Assembly (NCBI RefSeq): GCF_040822085.1
Contig: NZ_CP162006.1
Location: forward strand, 1,116,001 to 1,180,000
From: Rhodoferax sp. WC2427
Lineage (GTDB): Bacteria > Pseudomonadota > Gammaproteobacteria > Burkholderiales > Burkholderiaceae_C
Direction of reading: 5' to 3'
Length of the DNA stretch: 64,000 nucleotides
The notes under the pieces are model-generated. The model searched no databases. It worked only from the letters and a program-made list of their open reading frames with translations, and was not told where the DNA came from. How positions within the stretch are numbered: the stretch's first letter is position 1; every line of letters starts with the position of its first letter. The position numbers and the translations under genes are program-made. Below are positions 54,202 through 64,000 of the stretch, piece by piece.

Positions 54202-56163
54202 GTGGCAGACCCGCGCCGCTGGGTTTCGGCGCTGCTGGCGCTGGCCTGCGGTGCGGCGGGTATCGGTTGGGCCCTGGCGCATCCGCTCTCTCCCATGCTG
54301 GCCCTGGCGGGTCTGTATCTGGCCGCGATGGTGGCGCTGTGGTGGCCCGGCATCTGGCTGTTCGCCGTGCCCGCCTGCCTGCCGTTTCTGAACTTCGCTC
54401 CCTGGACCGGCTGGCTGGTTTTTGAAGAGTTCGATTTGCTGCTGCTGGCCGTGCTGGCGGCGGGCTACTTCCGGCTGGCACGCACACCACGGGACACCGC
54501 GTTCCGCTGGCGCCAGCCGCTGTCTTTTTCCACCGCCATCCTGGCCTTGTTCGGCGTGGCCAGCCTGCTGTCGCTGGCCCGCGGCCTGCTCGACGCGGGT
54601 GGCCTCACCTGGGGCTGGTTCCAGGGCTACGGCGATGCCATGAACAGCCTGCGGGCCGCCAAAAGCCTGCTCTGGGCCACCTTGTGCATCCCTTTGCTGG
54701 CCGATGCGTTGCGCCAGTCGGTGCTGCAAAGCTGCAAGCGTTTGGCGGCGGGCATGCTGGTGGGCCTGGTGGTGGTGGTGGGGGCCGTGCTGTGGGAGCG
54801 GGCGGCCTTTCCGGGCTGGTTCAACTTCACCAGCAAATACCGCACCACCGCGCTGTTCTGGGAAATGCACGTGGGCGGCGCGGCCATTGACGCCTACCTG
54901 GCCCTGGCCACGCCGTTTGTGGCCTGGGCCTTGCGCAGTGCCCGGCGGCCCTGGCAATGGGCCTGGGGGGCGCTGCTGGCCGTGCTGGTGACCTATGCCG
55001 GGCTCACCACCTTTTCGCGCGGTGTCTACCTGTCGATGGTGGCGCCGCTGGTGCTGCTGGGGTTGTTGCTGTGGGTGCAGCAGGCGGGCCTGGACCTGCG
55101 GGCGCTGGCGATCAGCCTGTGGCAGCGCCGCCGGTCCCGCGGCTGGCGTGCCAAGGCCGCCTGGGCGCTGAGCATTGCGCTGGTGGTGGAGGTGGTGGGC
55201 GTGCTCAATGGGGGCAGCTTCATGGCCAGCCGCCTGACCGCCACCGAGCGCGATTTCGGCAGCCGCATGGCGCACTGGCAGCGCGGCCTGGACCTGCTCC
55301 GCGACCCGCTGGACTGGTCCACCGGCATCGGCCTGGGCCGTCTGCCGTCGCACTACGCCCGCAGCTACCCCGAAGGCGTGTGGCCGGGGCACATGGCCTG
55401 GCAAGCCGGGCAGGGCACCGAGCCCGCGCAGATGCGCGTGTCCGGCCCCGATGCCGACGACGACCTGGACGGCCTGTTTGCCGTCACCCAGCGCGTGCGC
55501 CCGGTGCCCGGCGCGCGCTACCGGGCCAGCGTGCAGGTGCGGGTGGACGCGCCCACGGGCGTGTACCTGCAGTTATGCGAACGCCACCTGCTGTACCCCG
55601 CCCGCTGCCAGAACGCCTACCTGGCGTTGAAGCCCGTGGCCGACCCCGCCGCCAGTCCCTGGCAGCGCATCAGCGTGCCTTTGCAGGGGCCGCGCTTCCA
55701 GGGCGGGCCCTGGTTTGCACCACGCCTGGGGATGTTCTCGGTGATGGTGCTGGACGCCAATGCACATGCCGACTTCCGTTCCATCGGCCTGCAGACCACA
55801 GACCGCCAGCCGTTGCTGTCCAACGGCGACTTTGCGCAGAACCTGGCGCACTGGTTCCCGGCCGCGCGCTTTTACTTCCTGCCCTGGCACATCGACAACC
55901 TGTACCTGGAAGTGCTGGTGGAGCGTGGCCTGCCGGGCCTGCTGCTGGGGGCCGCGCTGGTGGGCACGGCGCTGTGGCAGCTGGTGCTGGGCCGCGCCCG
56001 CCGCCAGCCGCTGGCACCTTACCTGGCGGCGTCGCTGTGCGGGGTGCTGCTGGTGGGCCTGGTCAGCAGCGTGATGGACGTGCCGCGGGTGGCTTTTCTG
56101 CTGTTTTTGCTGGCTTTCTTTACGCTGCAATTGGCGCGCGCATCCCATCCGCCCGAGCCCTGA
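54202..56163 (+). CDS. O-antigen ligase/polymerase-like membrane protein with inserted exoplasmic domain
   Basis: 653 aa. About ten membrane segments up to ~residue 345 include the Wzy/WaaL-like TTFSRGVYLSMVAPLVLLG motif. The exoplasmic loop following TERDFGSRMAHWQRGLDLL (~residue 348) is enlarged: residues ~400-543 look like a beta-sandwich carbohydrate-binding-type module. Two to three membrane segments end the protein after HIDNLYLEVLVERGLPG. It probably polymerises or transfers the exopolysaccharide of this locus in the periplasm. The GTG start lies 4 bp after the decarboxylase stop. Confidence 0.8.
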   Translation: MADPRRWVSALLALACGAAGIGWALAHPLSPMLALAGLYLAAMVALWWPGIWLFAVPACLPFLNFAPWTGWLVFEEFDLLLLAVLAAGYFRLARTPRDTAFRWRQPLSFSTAILALFGVASLLSLARGLLDAGGLTWGWFQGYGDAMNSLRAAKSLLWATLCIPLLADALRQSVLQSCKRLAAGMLVGLVVVVGAVLWERAAFPGWFNFTSKYRTTALFWEMHVGGAAIDAYLALATPFVAWALRSARRPWQWAWGALLAVLVTYAGLTTFSRGVYLSMVAPLVLLGLLLWVQQAGLDLRALAISLWQRRRSRGWRAKAAWALSIALVVEVVGVLNGGSFMASRLTATERDFGSRMAHWQRGLDLLRDPLDWSTGIGLGRLPSHYARSYPEGVWPGHMAWQAGQGTEPAQMRVSGPDADDDLDGLFAVTQRVRPVPGARYRASVQVRVDAPTGVYLQLCERHLLYPARCQNAYLALKPVADPAASPWQRISVPLQGPRFQGGPWFAPRLGMFSVMVLDANAHADFRSIGLQTTDRQPLLSNGDFAQNLAHWFPAARFYFLPWHIDNLYLEVLVERGLPGLLLGAALVGTALWQLVLGRARRQPLAPYLAASLCGVLLVGLVSSVMDVPRVAFLLFLLAFFTLQLARASHPPEP

Positions 56164-56174
56164 AAAATCACCGT

Positions 56175-56240
56175 GCTACAGTTTTAGTAGCTTCCAGCGC
56201 TGATGGAATAAGCGGTAGAAGCTTATTTCTTTTAGATTTA
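56175..56240 (+). repeat. Intergenic repeat, copy 11
   Basis: It begins GCTACAGTTTTAGTAGCTTC, continues TGATGGAATAAGCGGTAGAA and ends TTCTTTTAGATTTA, directly after the polysaccharide gene and ~100 bp before fpr. Confidence 0.7.
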
Positions 56241-56337
56241 CCCCGGGCTGCGCAAGGTGGAATTGCCGATAGACAGGCCGTGTGGGCGGCTGTAGGAAAA
56301 TAGCCCCCATTTTCACCAACCTTCCCAGCTACCAAAC

Positions 56338-57114
56338 ATGAGTGCTTTCAACGAAGAAACCGTGCTGAGCGTGCACCACTGGACCGACCGCCTGTTCTCC
56401 TTCACCACGACACGCGACCCCGCGCTGCGCTTCAGCAACGGCCACTTCACCATGATCGGCCTGCGCAAGGAAGACGGCAAACCGCTGCTGCGCGCCTACA
56501 GCATTGCCAGCGCCAACTACGAAGAGCACCTCGAATTCCTCAGCATCAAGGTGCCCGAGGGCCCGCTGACCTCCAAGCTGCAGCACATCCAGGTGGGCGA
56601 CAAGATCATCGTCGGCAAAAAGCCCACCGGCACCCTGGTCACCGACTACCTGCTGCCCGGCAAGCATTTGTACCTGCTGTCTACCGGCACCGGCCTGGCC
56701 CCGTTCCTGAGCATCGTGCGCGACCCCGAAACCTACGAGCGCTTCGAGCAGGTGATCGTGGTCCACGGCGTGCGCCAGGTTGAAGAGCTGGCCTACCACG
56801 ACATGCTGACCGAGCACCTGCCCGCGCACGAATTCCTGGGCGAAATGGTCACCAGCAAACTGCGCTACTACCCCACGGTGACCCGCGAGACCTACCGCAA
56901 CATGGGCCGCATCACCGAGCTGCTGGCCAACGGCAAGCTGTTTACCGACCTCGACCTGCCCGAGTTCGACCCCGCCATCGACCGCGTCATGCTCTGCGGC
57001 AGCCCCGGCATGCTGGTCGACCTCAAGCACATGCTGGAAGAGCGCGGCTTCAAGGAAGGCAACACCTCCACCCCCGGCCACTTCGTGGTGGAACGGGCGT
57101 TTGCCGAGAAGTAA
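56338..57114 (+). CDS. fpr: Ferredoxin-NADP reductase
   Basis: 258 aa (E. coli Fpr 248). The FAD-binding motif RAYSIAS and the NADP-binding GTGLAPFLSI, with C-terminal VVERAFAEK, identify subclass-I bacterial FPR. It exchanges electrons between NADPH and ferredoxin/flavodoxin, often for oxidative-stress defence. It stands alone between a repeat and a convergent LysR gene. Confidence 0.95.
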   Translation: MSAFNEETVLSVHHWTDRLFSFTTTRDPALRFSNGHFTMIGLRKEDGKPLLRAYSIASANYEEHLEFLSIKVPEGPLTSKLQHIQVGDKIIVGKKPTGTLVTDYLLPGKHLYLLSTGTGLAPFLSIVRDPETYERFEQVIVVHGVRQVEELAYHDMLTEHLPAHEFLGEMVTSKLRYYPTVTRETYRNMGRITELLANGKLFTDLDLPEFDPAIDRVMLCGSPGMLVDLKHMLEERGFKEGNTSTPGHFVVERAFAEK

Positions 57115-57143
57115 GCGCTGGGCGCGCCGCTGACGGGGGCGCG

Positions 57144-58085
57144 TCACTTTTTCCGGCGCTTGGATAGCCGCGCCGGAGACACCGGAAAATCGCGGTCCCA
57201 CGGTGCACCGGCGCATTCTTGCGCCAAGAAATCCAGCAGGGTGCGCAGCAGCAGCGGCTGGTGTTTGCGCGACAAATAGCTGGCATGGATGCCCAGCACC
57301 TCGGGTTCGCAGTCGGGCAGCAGGTGCACCAGCCTCCCGTCGCGCACAGCCTCACTCACCAGATAGCTGGGCAGCAGGGCGATGCCCGCACCGCCCAGGG
57401 CCGCGTGCAGCAGCACCGTGGTTTCGTTGCTTTGGAATGGCCCGCTCACCGGTACCCGTACGTTTTCGCCCTGGTAGTGCAGGTGGTACTCGGTCTGACC
57501 CACCCGCGCGTGGGTCAGGCAGGCGTGGCCGCGCAAATCTTCTGGCATCTGTGGTGGGCTGTGCCGGGCCAGATAGCTGGGCGCGGCACACAGCACCGAA
57601 CGGCAGTCGGCCAGGCGGCGCGCCACCAGCCCATCGTCCAGCGTGTTGGTGATGCGCACCGCCAAATCGATACGCTCTTCCACCAGGTTCACCGCCCGGT
57701 CCAGCGCAATCATCTCGATCTGCGTCTGCGGGTACCGGGCCAGAAAGTCGGCCAGCACCCGCGACAGCCAGGCCTGCGCAAACGACACGCTGGCCGTGAT
57801 GCGCAAACGTCCGGCCGGTGCGGCACTGCGCTGGCCCGCCAGGGCCTGTACATCGCGGGTCAGGGCCAGCACCTGGCGGCACTGCTCCAGGGCTTCGGTG
57901 CCCGCGTCGGTGAGGCTTACGCGGCGCGTGGTGCGGTGCAGCAGGCGCACGCCCAGCCAGGTTTCCAGGCTTTCCAGGTAGCGCGACACCATGGCCCGCG
58001 ACATGTCCAGCGCGGTGGCGGCGTCGGTCAGGCTGCTGCGGTCGGCCACTTCGGTGAAGACCTGCATGGCGGTGAAACGGTCCAT
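57144..58085 (-). CDS. LysR family transcriptional regulator
   Basis: 313 aa. N-terminal winged helix-turn-helix with SSLTDAATALDMSRAMVSRYLESLE and RTTRRVSLTDAG, then the two-lobed effector domain. It belongs to the large CrgA/DsdC-like group common in betaproteobacteria. It is divergent from the HbpS/GlcG-like gene, with a dyad between them, so it probably controls that gene and itself. The inducer is unknown. Confidence 0.93.
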   Translation of the reverse strand: MDRFTAMQVFTEVADRSSLTDAATALDMSRAMVSRYLESLETWLGVRLLHRTTRRVSLTDAGTEALEQCRQVLALTRDVQALAGQRSAAPAGRLRITASVSFAQAWLSRVLADFLARYPQTQIEMIALDRAVNLVEERIDLAVRITNTLDDGLVARRLADCRSVLCAAPSYLARHSPPQMPEDLRGHACLTHARVGQTEYHLHYQGENVRVPVSGPFQSNETTVLLHAALGGAGIALLPSYLVSEAVRDGRLVHLLPDCEPEVLGIHASYLSRKHQPLLLRTLLDFLAQECAGAPWDRDFPVSPARLSKRRKK

Positions 58086-58101
58086 CTATTTACCCGAATA
58101 A

Positions 58102-58118
58102 TGCAACAAATATTTGCA
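58102..58118. promoter_or_regulatory. LysR-type binding-site candidate
   Basis: TGCAA-N7-TTGCA is a perfect dyad in the 108-bp divergent region. It is flanked by two direct copies of CTATTT-N2-CCGAAT (58086-58099 and 58134-58147), 48 bp apart, the first touching the LysR start codon. Confidence 0.5.
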
Positions 58119-58193
58119 ATTCTAGAGGTTTATCTATTTTTCCGAATCAATAAACTATGGCTGGTTCGCACATTCAGCCCCATTGGAGTCTCC

Positions 58194-58673
58194 ATGCCAC
58201 CCACCCTGACCCGCATCGGCCTTGCCACCCTGGCCCTCGCATCCGCCACCGTCTTCGCCCAAAACCTGCCCTATGGCGCACCCATCCGCCTGGAGATTGC
58301 CCAAAAAGTCGCCCAGGCCGCCGCCGCCGAGATGCGCGCCAAGCACCTGGAATTGACCATCGCCATAGTCGACTCGGGCGGCAACCTGGTGTATCTGGAG
58401 CGGGCTAACCAGGCCCCCATCGGCACCGTGGATGCCGCCATCGGCAAAGCCCGCGCCGCCAATGGCATCAAGGCCCCCACCAAAGCCATCGAGGAACAGA
58501 TACTGAACCACAACAAAATCAACCTGCTGGCGGTGCCCGGTGCCTTCCCGGTGGAAGGCGGCGTGCTGCTGGTGGCCAACAACCAGATCATCGGCGCCAT
58601 TGGTGCCAGCGGTGCCATGCCCGCCGACGACGGCGCAGTGGCCAACGCGGGCGCGAAAAGCCTGCAACCCTGA
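58194..58673 (+). CDS. Exported HbpS/GlcG-like (DUF336) protein
   Basis: 159 aa. A signal peptide is likely (cleavage after VFAQ, ~residue 22). The remainder has the GlcG/HbpS fold: LTIAIVDSGGNLVYLERAN, AIGKARAA and GGVLLVANNQIIGAIGASGA. Members bind heme or small organic ligands in the periplasm, or act as accessory proteins of catabolic pathways. GGAGTC precedes the ATG. It is divergent from the LysR gene and followed 23 bp later by the DsbA-like gene. Confidence 0.88.
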   Translation: MPPTLTRIGLATLALASATVFAQNLPYGAPIRLEIAQKVAQAAAAEMRAKHLELTIAIVDSGGNLVYLERANQAPIGTVDAAIGKARAANGIKAPTKAIEEQILNHNKINLLAVPGAFPVEGGVLLVANNQIIGAIGASGAMPADDGAVANAGAKSLQP

Positions 58674-58696
58674 CCTCCCAACAAGGAAATAACACC

Positions 58697-59329
58697 ATGC
58701 CCACCACCCTGACCTATCTCTTTGACCCCCTGTGCGGCTGGTGCTACGGTGCCTCACCGGTCATACAGCAACTGGGGATGCACAGCGACTTCACCCTGGA
58801 GCTGGCCCCCACCGGCCTGTTCGCAGGCGGTGGCCGCACCATGGACGCAGCCTTTGCCGACTACGCCTGGGCCAACGACACGCGCATCGCCAAGCTCACC
58901 GGCCAGCGCTTCACCCCGGCCTACCGCAGCCAGGTGCTGGGCCGGCACGGCAGCCGCTTCGACTCCAGCACCGCCACCCTGGCGCTCACCGCCGTGGCGC
59001 TGACGGCACCCGCGCGCGAACTGCTTTCCCTGAAGCTATTGCAGGAAGCCCGCTACGTGGACGGCCTGGACACCACCGCCGTGCAGGTCGTGGAAAAGCT
59101 GCTGCGCGATGCCGGCCTGGCTGCCGCCGCAGACCGCCTGGTGGCGGCCGACGCCGACTTGCTCTTGGCCAACACCACCCGCCAGCAACGCGCCCAGCGG
59201 TTGATGCACAGCCTGGGTGCCACCGGTGTGCCCGCCCTGGTGCGGACCGACGCATCCGGCAGCCGCCTGCTGCCCGGCAACGCCCTGTTTGGCAGCTTCG
59301 AGCAGCTGATGGACGCGCTGCAGGCGTAA
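58697..59329 (+). CDS. DsbA family oxidoreductase (thioredoxin-like)
   Basis: 210 aa, cytoplasmic (no signal peptide). The thioredoxin-like active site CGWC is at residues 13-16, followed by a helical insertion and the cis-Pro loop GATGVPALV. It resembles the FrnE/HCCA-isomerase branch of DsbA-like proteins, which act as thiol oxidoreductases or glutathione-dependent isomerases. AAGGAAATAACACC precedes the ATG. It probably forms an operon with the HbpS-like gene and the small gene after it. Confidence 0.88.
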   Translation: MPTTLTYLFDPLCGWCYGASPVIQQLGMHSDFTLELAPTGLFAGGGRTMDAAFADYAWANDTRIAKLTGQRFTPAYRSQVLGRHGSRFDSSTATLALTAVALTAPARELLSLKLLQEARYVDGLDTTAVQVVEKLLRDAGLAAAADRLVAADADLLLANTTRQQRAQRLMHSLGATGVPALVRTDASGSRLLPGNALFGSFEQLMDALQA

Positions 59330-59351
59330 GCTGGCGCAGGAGGCATTCCCC

Positions 59352-59609
59352 ATGACCGCATTGCACACGCAACTCACCCAGGTGCTGGCCCACCTGCGCG
59401 CCAACCGCTGGACCGAAGCCCACAACCTGGTCCAGACCGACAACTCCCCTTTGTCGAACTGGCTGCACGGCATCGTCCACATCCAGGAAGGCGACCTGGA
59501 AGACGCCGAATACTGGTACGACCAGGCCGGGCGCAACTTCCGCAGCCGGGGTAGCTTGGCGGAAGAAATGGAGCGGTTTGAGGCGGAATTGCTCTCAAAT
59601 AAAGAATAA
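59352..59609 (+). CDS. Small helical protein, unknown function
   Basis: 85 aa, with 16% acidic residues and predicted all-helical. LSNWLHGIVHIQEGDLEDAEYWYDQAGR resembles a single TPR-like hairpin (here two motifs joined). I recognise no named family, but similar short proteins occur in related genomes next to metabolic genes. A GCAGGAGG ribosome site precedes the ATG, supporting translation. It ends in a partial intergenic repeat. Confidence 0.7.
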   Translation: MTALHTQLTQVLAHLRANRWTEAHNLVQTDNSPLSNWLHGIVHIQEGDLEDAEYWYDQAGRNFRSRGSLAEEMERFEAELLSNKE

Positions 59610-59670
59610 AAAACAGGAGCGTGCCACGCCTATGGAATAAGCGTAAGAGGCACTTTTGGCACCTAAAAAA
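59601..59670 (+). repeat. Intergenic repeat, copy 12 (partial)
   Basis: It contains CGCCTATGGAATAAGCGTAA and AGAGGCACTTTTGGCACC flanked by A-rich ends. The repeat supplies the stop codon area of the small gene and separates it from the convergent peptidase gene. Confidence 0.55.
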
Positions 59671-59674
59671 AACC

Positions 59675-60607
59675 TCAATTCTCAAAAATCCGCGTCTGCG
59701 CCGCTTCCCCCGCCCGCACCCAGCCCCGGTACATGCCCGCGCTGATGTAGGGCAGGGCGATGTGGCCCTGGCGGTCTACCGCGATCACACCGCCTTCGCC
59801 CCCCAGCCGGCCCACCTCGGCCAGCGCGGCGCGGCTGGCGGCCTCCAGCGTGGCCCCGGCGTAGGCCATGCGGGCGTGGATGTCGTGGGCCACGCAGGCG
59901 CGGATGAAATACTCGCCCGAGCCGGTGGCGCTGACCGCGCAGCTCTGGTCGTTGGCGTAGATGCCCGCGCCCACCAGTGGCGAATCGCCGATGCGGCCCG
60001 GGTGCTTGTTGGTCATGCCGCCGGTGGACACGGCACTGGCCAGATGGCCCGCGCTGTCCAGGGCGACTGCGCCCACGGTGCCGAACTTGCGGGTCTCGTC
60101 CAGCGGCGCAGCGTGGTCCATCTGCATGGCCGCACCGGCGGCGTTTTGTACTTGGTGCAGCTGCGCCAGCCGGTGGTCGGTGTGAAAGTAGCCGGGCGGC
60201 ATGGCCTCGAAGCCGTGGTCGCGGGCGAACTGCTCGGCCCCCTCGCCGCTGAGCAGCACGAAGGTCGAATCCATCACCGCGCGCGCCAGTTGCACCGGAT
60301 TGCGCAGCGTGCGCACCCCCGCCACCGCCCCGGCGGACAGCGTGGCCCCGTCCATCACCGCGGCATCCATCTCGTGCTGCGCCGCCGAGGTGTAGACCGC
60401 GCCGCGCCCGGCGTTGAACAGCGGCTCGTCCTCCAGCGCCCGCACCGCCGCCACCACCGCGTCCAGCGCGCTGCCGCCCTGGGCCAGCACCACCTCGCCC
60501 GCGGCCAGCGCGGCGCGCAGCCCGGCGTGGTAGGGCGCAGCATCGGATTGGCCGCGGGCAATAGTGCCTGCGCCGCCGTGGACGGCAAGGGTGTACGGAA
60601 CGGTCAA
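59675..60607 (-). CDS. iaaA: Isoaspartyl peptidase / L-asparaginase (Ntn hydrolase)
   Basis: 310 aa (E. coli IaaA 321). It begins LAVHGGAGTI, contains DAVVAAVRALEDEPLFNAGRG-type motifs, and self-cleaves before Thr in KFGTVGAVAL (~residue 177), the nucleophile. Further motifs GMTNKHPGRIGDSPLVGAG are typical of type-2 asparaginases. It degrades isoaspartyl dipeptides and asparagine. The TTG at 60607-60605 is chosen as start because GGGGAGA lies 6-7 nt upstream; the next in-frame ATG (60652) has no ribosome site. It is divergent from moaE. Confidence 0.92.
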   Translation of the reverse strand: MTVPYTLAVHGGAGTIARGQSDAAPYHAGLRAALAAGEVVLAQGGSALDAVVAAVRALEDEPLFNAGRGAVYTSAAQHEMDAAVMDGATLSAGAVAGVRTLRNPVQLARAVMDSTFVLLSGEGAEQFARDHGFEAMPPGYFHTDHRLAQLHQVQNAAGAAMQMDHAAPLDETRKFGTVGAVALDSAGHLASAVSTGGMTNKHPGRIGDSPLVGAGIYANDQSCAVSATGSGEYFIRACVAHDIHARMAYAGATLEAASRAALAEVGRLGGEGGVIAVDRQGHIALPYISAGMYRGWVRAGEAAQTRIFEN

Positions 60608-60661
60608 AGCGGTCTCCCCGGAAAACAAAAATAGCCACTGTACTGGATGCAAAATAGCCGC

Positions 60662-61144
60662 ATGACTTCACCCCGTGTTCGCATCCAGACCGCCGATTTC
60701 GACCCCCGCGCCGAGCTGGACGCGCTGCGCCAGGGCGACCGCCGCGTGGGCGCGGTGGTGAGCTTTTTGGGCACCGTGCGCGACTGGCACCCCGATGCCA
60801 CGGGCGAGGTGCTGAGCCTGGAGCTGGAGCACTACCCCGGCATGACCGAGCGCGCCATCGAGGCCATGGTGGACCAGGCTTTGGCCCGCTTCGACATCTA
60901 CGCTGCCCAGGTGATCCACCGCGTGGGCCTGCTGCAGCCGCTGGACCCGATTGTCTGGGTGGCGGTGAGCTCGGCGCACCGGGGCCAGGCGTTCCAGGCC
61001 TGCGAATTTTTGATGGACTACCTGAAAACCCAGGCCCCGTTCTGGAAGAAGGAAACCACCCCGCAAGGTGAGCGCTGGGTGGATGCCCGCGTGCAGGACG
61101 ACGCCGCCCTGCAGCGCTGGGGCATTGCCGCCAGCAACGCTTGA
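60662..61144 (+). CDS. moaE: Molybdopterin synthase catalytic subunit
   Basis: 160 aa (E. coli 150). VGAVVSFLGTVRD, LELEHYPGMTE, the HRVG and SSAHRGQAF motifs and the catalytic Lys region FWKKE mark MoaE. With MoaD it inserts dithiolene sulfur into precursor Z. moaD is not adjacent. ATG 60662 matches the family start; it overlaps the upstream region of iaaA. Confidence 0.94.
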   Translation: MTSPRVRIQTADFDPRAELDALRQGDRRVGAVVSFLGTVRDWHPDATGEVLSLELEHYPGMTERAIEAMVDQALARFDIYAAQVIHRVGLLQPLDPIVWVAVSSAHRGQAFQACEFLMDYLKTQAPFWKKETTPQGERWVDARVQDDAALQRWGIAASNA

Positions 61145-61162
61145 GGCTGGCCCGGTGGCCGC

Positions 61163-61747
61163 CTAATTCAGGTACTTGGGCCGGTCTGCCGCCACCGGCG
61201 CGTCGCTGGTGGGCAAGGGCGGCGGGCCCAGCACCTCGCTGCCTTCGCTCCAGGCCGACTGCTGCAAGGCGCGCTCCAGCAGTTGCACCAGGCCGTGCAC
61301 CAGCGGCGGGGCCAGTTCCACCTGGAAGCCGCGGCCGTCGGCCTGGCCCGCCAGCTGCTCGTTGAAGGCGATTTTCAGGGGGCCATTGGCCACCGGTGTG
61401 ATGCGCACCTCGGTCACCAGCAGCGGGGCGCTGCCCAGGGGCAAGGTGGTGGGCGCGACGGCATCGGGCGCGTCCTGGTAGGGGGTGGAAAAGTCGGCAT
61501 CCCGCAGCACGGCTTCGCGCTGGAAGTCGGCCAGCATCTTCTTGCTGGCCTCATCGCGCAGGTGGGAGGCACTGCCGTCCTGGCGCGCCACATGCTCCAC
61601 CACCGCCTTGTTCAGCGTGGGCCACAGGGCCAGGGTGAGGCGGCGGGTGAGCCACAGGCGCATCTCGGAACCCTCGGTGGAGTTGATGCGCACCAGAATG
61701 CGGTCTTGCTCCTGGTTGTAGCGGGCCGAGAGCTGGTGGATGTTCAT
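61163..61747 (-). CDS. Conserved hypothetical protein
   Basis: 194 aa, soluble. MNIHQLSARYNQEQDRILVRINS is followed by EMRLWLTRRLTLALWP and a beta-rich C-terminal half. I recognise it only as a conserved Comamonadaceae hypothetical next to moaE or clpB; no catalytic motif is visible. It is convergent with moaE and read away from clpB. Confidence 0.7.
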   Translation of the reverse strand: MNIHQLSARYNQEQDRILVRINSTEGSEMRLWLTRRLTLALWPTLNKAVVEHVARQDGSASHLRDEASKKMLADFQREAVLRDADFSTPYQDAPDAVAPTTLPLGSAPLLVTEVRITPVANGPLKIAFNEQLAGQADGRGFQVELAPPLVHGLVQLLERALQQSAWSEGSEVLGPPPLPTSDAPVAADRPKYLN

Positions 61748-61787
61748 GGACCAATTTTAGGACTTTGGGCTCCGTCGCATCTGCTTC

Positions 61788-61845
61788 TGTTTTTATAGCT
61801 GCCTGCGCCTGTCCCATCGGCACAAGAGCCTGATTCTTTATCTAC
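61788..61845 (+). repeat. Intergenic repeat, copy 13
   Basis: It begins TGTTTTTATAGCTGCCTGCG, continues GTCCCATCGGCACAAGAGCC and ends GATTCTTTATCTA, 40 bp before the clpB heat-shock promoter. Confidence 0.65.
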
Positions 61846-61884
61846 CCCTGGTTTGATCTGGCGCAAGCTTGCCCACTGCAGCGC

Positions 61885-61912
61885 CTTGAAAATGCAGGCA
61901 TCCGGCCCATCT
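61885..61912 (+). promoter_or_regulatory. clpB: Sigma-32 (heat-shock) promoter of clpB
   Basis: CTTGAAA (61885-61891), 13-bp spacer and GCCCATCT (61905-61912) match the sigma-32 consensus CTTGAAA-N13-CCCCATNT at 14 of 15 defined positions. Transcription would start near 61919, leaving a very short leader with GGAG before the ATG. Confidence 0.85.
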
Positions 61913-61933
61913 GTCACAGCATTGGAGATCCAC

Positions 61934-64000
<2,067 letters not shown>

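Noticed and set aside
54957..56303. A 448-codon plus-strand frame overlapping the Wzy/WaaL-like gene in another phase
   Set aside because: Low-complexity Ala/Gly/Arg composition, no ribosome site, no family match; the overlapping membrane protein explains the region.

Overview
The window is a chromosomal segment of a high-GC betaproteobacterium, most likely family Comamonadaceae (Rhodoferax/Polaromonas/Acidovorax type). The evidence is a one-piece tmRNA with tag ANDERFALAA, a fused aroA-cmk gene, the block gyrA / serC-pheA-tyrA-aroA/cmk-rpsA-ihfB-lapA-lapB-hldA-hldD, ubiquinone biosynthesis (ubiG), and about eleven copies of a short intergenic repeat of a kind found throughout this family. 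No species can be named from the sequence alone. I see no phage, insertion sequence, CRISPR array or tRNA.

Layout. 1-14.8 kb is housekeeping mixed with lineage genes: the 3' part of an FtsX-type permease, an AI-2E-family exporter, a large unknown lipoprotein, truncated hemoglobin overlapping a rhomboid protease, a PTS-EIIC/EAL fusion, an oxidoreductase, a Gly-rich exported protein, smr, radC, slpA-ispH and a small YgaP-like membrane protein behind an FNR-like site. 15-27.4 kb is a complete alpha-galactoside regulon. A LacI-type regulator is divergent from a nine-gene operon holding a CUT1 ABC importer, two alpha-galactosidases of unrelated families (GH4 and GH36) and the Leloir genes galE-galT-galK, joined by 4-bp overlaps. 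Two operator-like dyads lie in the divergent promoter region. Sugar would enter through the ABC importer, be cut to galactose in the cytoplasm and flow to UDP-glucose/glucose-1-P.

27.5-42.3 kb runs on the minus strand: a LysE-type exporter, a DUF1993 protein, the heptose/LPS-assembly genes hldD-hldA-lapB-lapA, then ihfB, rpsA, aroA/cmk, tyrA, pheA, serC and gyrA. Next on the plus strand come an OmpA-family protein, ubiG, gph and ssrA (tmRNA).

45-56 kb is the accessory region. Immediately 3' of ssrA a low-GC block (GT2, GNAT, DegT/AHBA-type, TPR protein) joins a set of genes known as exosortase-A-system-associated: two alpha/beta hydrolases, an acyl carrier protein, an acyl-CoA-ligase-like enzyme and a PLP decarboxylase. 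A Wzy/WaaL-like membrane protein with a large inserted exoplasmic domain follows. No exosortase or PEP-CTERM protein is present in the window. My best hypothesis is a polysaccharide-decoration system in which an amino acid is loaded on the carrier protein and decarboxylated there, by analogy with BtrJ/BtrI/BtrK of butirosin biosynthesis.

56-64 kb returns to ordinary genes: fpr, a LysR regulator divergent from a HbpS/GlcG-like exported protein, a DsbA-family protein, a small helical protein, isoaspartyl peptidase, moaE, an unknown protein, and the first 689 codons of clpB behind a near-consensus sigma-32 promoter. The first and last genes are cut by the window edges.
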